Position numbers and translations under genes: made by a program
The notes under the pieces: model-generated
Database searches by the model: none
Told to the model about the DNA's origin: nothing
The model's input: the letters and a program-made list of their open reading frames with translations, nothing else
Assembly (NCBI RefSeq): GCF_010993975.1
Contig: NZ_JAACZO010000011.1
Coordinates: forward strand, 310,001-374,000
Direction: 5' to 3'
DNA length: 64,000 nucleotides
DNA from: Halomonas faecis
GTDB taxonomy: Bacteria; Pseudomonadota; Gammaproteobacteria; Pseudomonadales; Halomonadaceae
Shown: piece by piece, positions 63,560 to 64,000 of the stretch
Numbering within the stretch: the first letter of the stretch is position 1
Layout of the letters: every line of letters begins with the position of its first letter

Positions 63560-64000
63560 TCAGGACTTGTCGTGGTCCAGCTCTTCGCCCGGCAGCACGT
63601 CCTTGCCGTCGAAGTAGTCCTTGGTGACTTTGAAGACCACCGGCGACAGCAGCGCCAGAGCGATCAGGTTGGGAATCGCCATCATGGCGTTGAACGTATC
63701 GGCCATCAGCCAGATGAAGCCCAGGTTGGCCATGGCACCCAGCGGAATCGCCAACACGAACAGCACGCGATAGAGCATGATCGAGCGAGTACCGAACAGG
63801 AACTGGAAGCACTTCTCGCCGTAGAAGGACCAGCCGAGAATGGTAGTGAAGGCGAAGATCGCCAGCGCCAGCGAAACCACCTGGTTGCCGACCCCCGGCA
63901 GGGCCGAGTCGAAGGAGAGCGCGGTCAGGGAAGCCCCCGCCTCGCCGGTCTCCCATACCGTAGCGGTGAGAATGACCAGTGCGGTGATGGTGCACACGAC
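63560..64000 (-). CDS. Sodium:alanine/glycine symporter (AGCS family), 5' end cut by window
   Basis: Only the last 146 residues are visible; the frame is open at base 64000. Family marks are CTITALVILTATVWETG near the edge, FAFTTILGWSFYGEKCFQ, and helices GAMANLGFIWLMADTFN and NLIALALLSPVVFKVTK, then a hydrophilic tail. It imports alanine or glycine with sodium. Next to gcvT. Confidence 0.9.
   Translation of the reverse strand, partial: VVCTITALVILTATVWETGEAGASLTALSFDSALPGVGNQVVSLALAIFAFTTILGWSFYGEKCFQFLFGTRSIMLYRVLFVLAIPLGAMANLGFIWLMADTFNAMMAIPNLIALALLSPVVFKVTKDYFDGKDVLPGEELDHDKS

Overview
The window is GC-rich, densely coding DNA from a gammaproteobacterium, most likely a halomonad (Halomonas or a close relative). 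I infer this from the complete aerobic glycine-betaine degradation pathway arranged much as in Pseudomonas (gbcAB, dgcAB with Etf-like genes, soxBDAG, glyA, purU, gbdR), the FecIR/TonB iron-uptake cassettes, and the overall gene style. No species-level marker (rRNA, tRNA) is present. I see no CRISPR array, prophage, integrase or insertion sequence.

Region 1 (1-23,000) is an iron-acquisition block. It holds four TonB-dependent siderophore receptors (the first cut by the window edge) and two FecI/FecR surface-signalling pairs, each in front of an STN-domain receptor. It also has an IroE-like siderophore esterase, a FecBCD/E-type ABC importer, and a separate FhuC-like ATPase with no permease beside it. 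Fur-box-like sequences lie in front of most of these units. Embedded in the block is a class Ib ribonucleotide reductase operon (nrdHIEF plus a Nudix gene) preceded by an NrdR-box pair. This enzyme class can use manganese, which fits growth under iron shortage.

Region 2 (23,190-51,600) is a one-carbon and betaine catabolism region. GbcAB demethylates glycine betaine to dimethylglycine, DgcAB with dedicated Etf-like proteins handles dimethylglycine to sarcosine, and SoxBDAG takes sarcosine to glycine. GlyA and PurU manage the folate-bound C1 unit. A glutathione-independent formaldehyde dehydrogenase and a soluble NAD formate dehydrogenase (FdsGB fusion plus FdsA) carry the released methyl carbon to CO2. 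Two GATase1/AraC regulators (GbdR and a second, possibly SouR-like) sit in the region, together with a conserved DUF gene and a membrane dipeptidase found in the Pseudomonas dgc locus.

Region 3 (51,900-64,000) is mostly housekeeping or metabolic: a RegB/RegA-type redox two-component system, 3-hydroxybutyrate dehydrogenase, a HybE-like protein, an inositol-phosphatase-family enzyme, a glutaredoxin, a divergent DUF1338-like protein and a 3-oxoacid CoA-transferase with a divergent LysR regulator. It continues with a lysophospholipid acyltransferase-family protein, a LysM/degenerate-M23 lipoprotein and an AlkB-like dioxygenase. It ends with gcvT and a truncated sodium:alanine/glycine symporter; the last two connect back to glycine use.

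The most unusual feature is a pair of 99-bp intergenic elements (28,202-28,300 and 49,116-49,214). They share only about 75% identity, but at least nine base pairs change in a compensatory way, so the folded structure is conserved rather than the sequence. Both lie inside betaine-degradation gene runs.
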